Origin: Deltaproteobacteria bacterium
GTDB taxonomy: Bacteria; Desulfobacterota; DSM-4660; Desulfatiglandales; Desulfatiglandaceae
Direction of reading: 5' to 3'
Assembly (NCBI GenBank): GCA_013349725.1
Contig: DUZB01000008.1
Coordinates: forward strand, 4,327-12,034
DNA length: 7,708 bases
Shown: positions 7,587 through 7,708 of the stretch, in pieces
Numbering within the stretch: the stretch's first letter is position 1
Layout: each line of letters starts with the position of its first letter
Program-made: the position numbers and the translations under genes
Notes under the pieces: generated by a model
Told to the model about the DNA's origin: nothing
Database searches by the model: none
The model's input: the letters and a program-made list of their open reading frames with translations, nothing else

Positions 7587-7647
7587 GCATGGTGGGGACC
7601 AGAATCAGATAGTTGGTGCCCGAATCGGTGGAAACTTTCTCAGGCAT
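7587..7647 (-). other. ftsW: Out-of-frame 5' segment of ftsW (start codon, tail and start of TM1)
   Basis: The ATG at 7647-7645 opens a frame encoding MPEKVSTDSGTNYLILVPTM, a polar tail followed by a hydrophobic run, exactly what should precede the LLCLGLVMIYSASS of FtsW. The frame then continues into non-FtsW sequence. The downstream FtsW frame is offset by +1 and is closed upstream by a TGA at 7605-7607, so the change of frame must fall between about 7583 and 7604. That interval contains a four-C run on the coding strand (7594-7597) and a TT pair (7585-7586). One surplus base at either site would explain the break. The region is best read as the authentic start of ftsW with an indel of natural or technical origin. 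Confidence 0.8.
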
Positions 7648-7708
7648 GAACCAGTTCTCCTACAGCGTTGTTAAAGGTTTCCCCTCGGTGCGCATAACTG
7701 GAATACAT
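7640..7708 (-). CDS. murD: UDP-N-acetylmuramoyl-L-alanine--D-glutamate ligase MurD, C-terminal end only
   Basis: MurD is the cytoplasmic ATP-dependent Mur ligase that adds D-Glu to UDP-MurNAc-L-Ala. Only its last 22 codons and the TGA (7642-7640) are in the window. The peptide MYSSYAHRGETFNNAVGELV matches the family's typical ending, in which an F-x-x-(Y/F)-A-x-R-G-x-x-F motif is followed by a short helix. The Met at the window edge is an internal residue, not a start. The last 8 bases overlap the ftsW start (ATGCCTGA). Identification rests on this short signature plus the standard murD-ftsW-murG order, so it is strong but not based on catalytic motifs, which lie outside. Confidence 0.85.
   Translation of the reverse strand: MYSSYAHRGETFNNAVGELVHA
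7657..7661 (-). promoter_or_regulatory. Ribosome binding site for the natural ftsW ATG
   Basis: AGGAG inside the murD 3' end lies 9 bases before the ATG at 7647. This is the best-placed Shine-Dalgarno motif near the ftsW 5' end. It argues that the ATG at 7647, not the TTG at 7586, is the original ftsW start. Confidence 0.75.

Noticed and set aside
7231..7647. A 138-codon minus-strand frame starting at the ftsW ATG, as a separate small gene
   Set aside because: Only its first 20 or so codons look like real coding sequence (the FtsW tail). The rest overlaps ftsW in the wrong frame and is low in hydrophobic structure. It is the remnant of the frame break, not an independent gene.
1..7708. Search for an undescribed system, mobile element, repeat or CRISPR array
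   Set aside because: Every stretch is explained by conserved dcw genes, with no spacer above 54 bp. No direct or inverted repeats of note, RNA genes or foreign-looking genes were seen.

Overview
The window is a piece of the division and cell wall (dcw) gene cluster of a bacterium, with every gene on the minus strand. In transcription order (high to low coordinates) it reads murD (last 22 codons) - ftsW - murG - murC - murB - ftsQ - ftsA - ftsZ (first 328 codons). It is almost fully coding. Junctions are an 8-bp overlap (murD/ftsW), a 4-bp gap (ftsW/murG), a 4-bp ATGA overlap (murG/murC), 6-bp gaps (murC/murB and murB/ftsQ), 21 bp (ftsQ/ftsA) and 54 bp (ftsA/ftsZ). This spacing implies one polycistronic, translationally coupled operon. 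No terminator, convincing promoter, RNA gene, repeat array, mobile element or CRISPR array was found, and no gene-free stretch exceeds 54 bp.

Functionally, the upstream half makes and uses the peptidoglycan precursor. MurB forms UDP-MurNAc, MurC adds the first amino acid, MurD adds D-Glu, MurG makes lipid II, and FtsW polymerises it at the septum. The downstream half builds the divisome: FtsQ is the bitopic periplasmic scaffold, FtsA the actin-like membrane tether, and FtsZ the tubulin-like GTPase. Catalytic and nucleotide-binding motifs are intact in all of them. FtsA having a C-terminal amphipathic helix, and FtsQ a single membrane segment followed by a POTRA-type domain, point to a Gram-negative-style divisome.

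Organism: the gene order, the lack of ddl between murB and ftsQ, and the general feel of the proteins suggest a deltaproteobacterial / Desulfobacterota-like lineage with intermediate GC. This is inference only and was not tested by any search.

The main anomaly is at the 5' end of ftsW. The well-placed ATG and ribosome binding site (overlapping the murD stop) open a frame that encodes the expected cytoplasmic tail and first half of TM1, but the rest of FtsW lies in the +1 frame. This is either a sequencing or assembly indel, a real frameshift, or (less likely) a recoding site, with a TTG at 7586 as a possible fallback start. Otherwise this is an ordinary dcw cluster, and I see no undescribed system in it.
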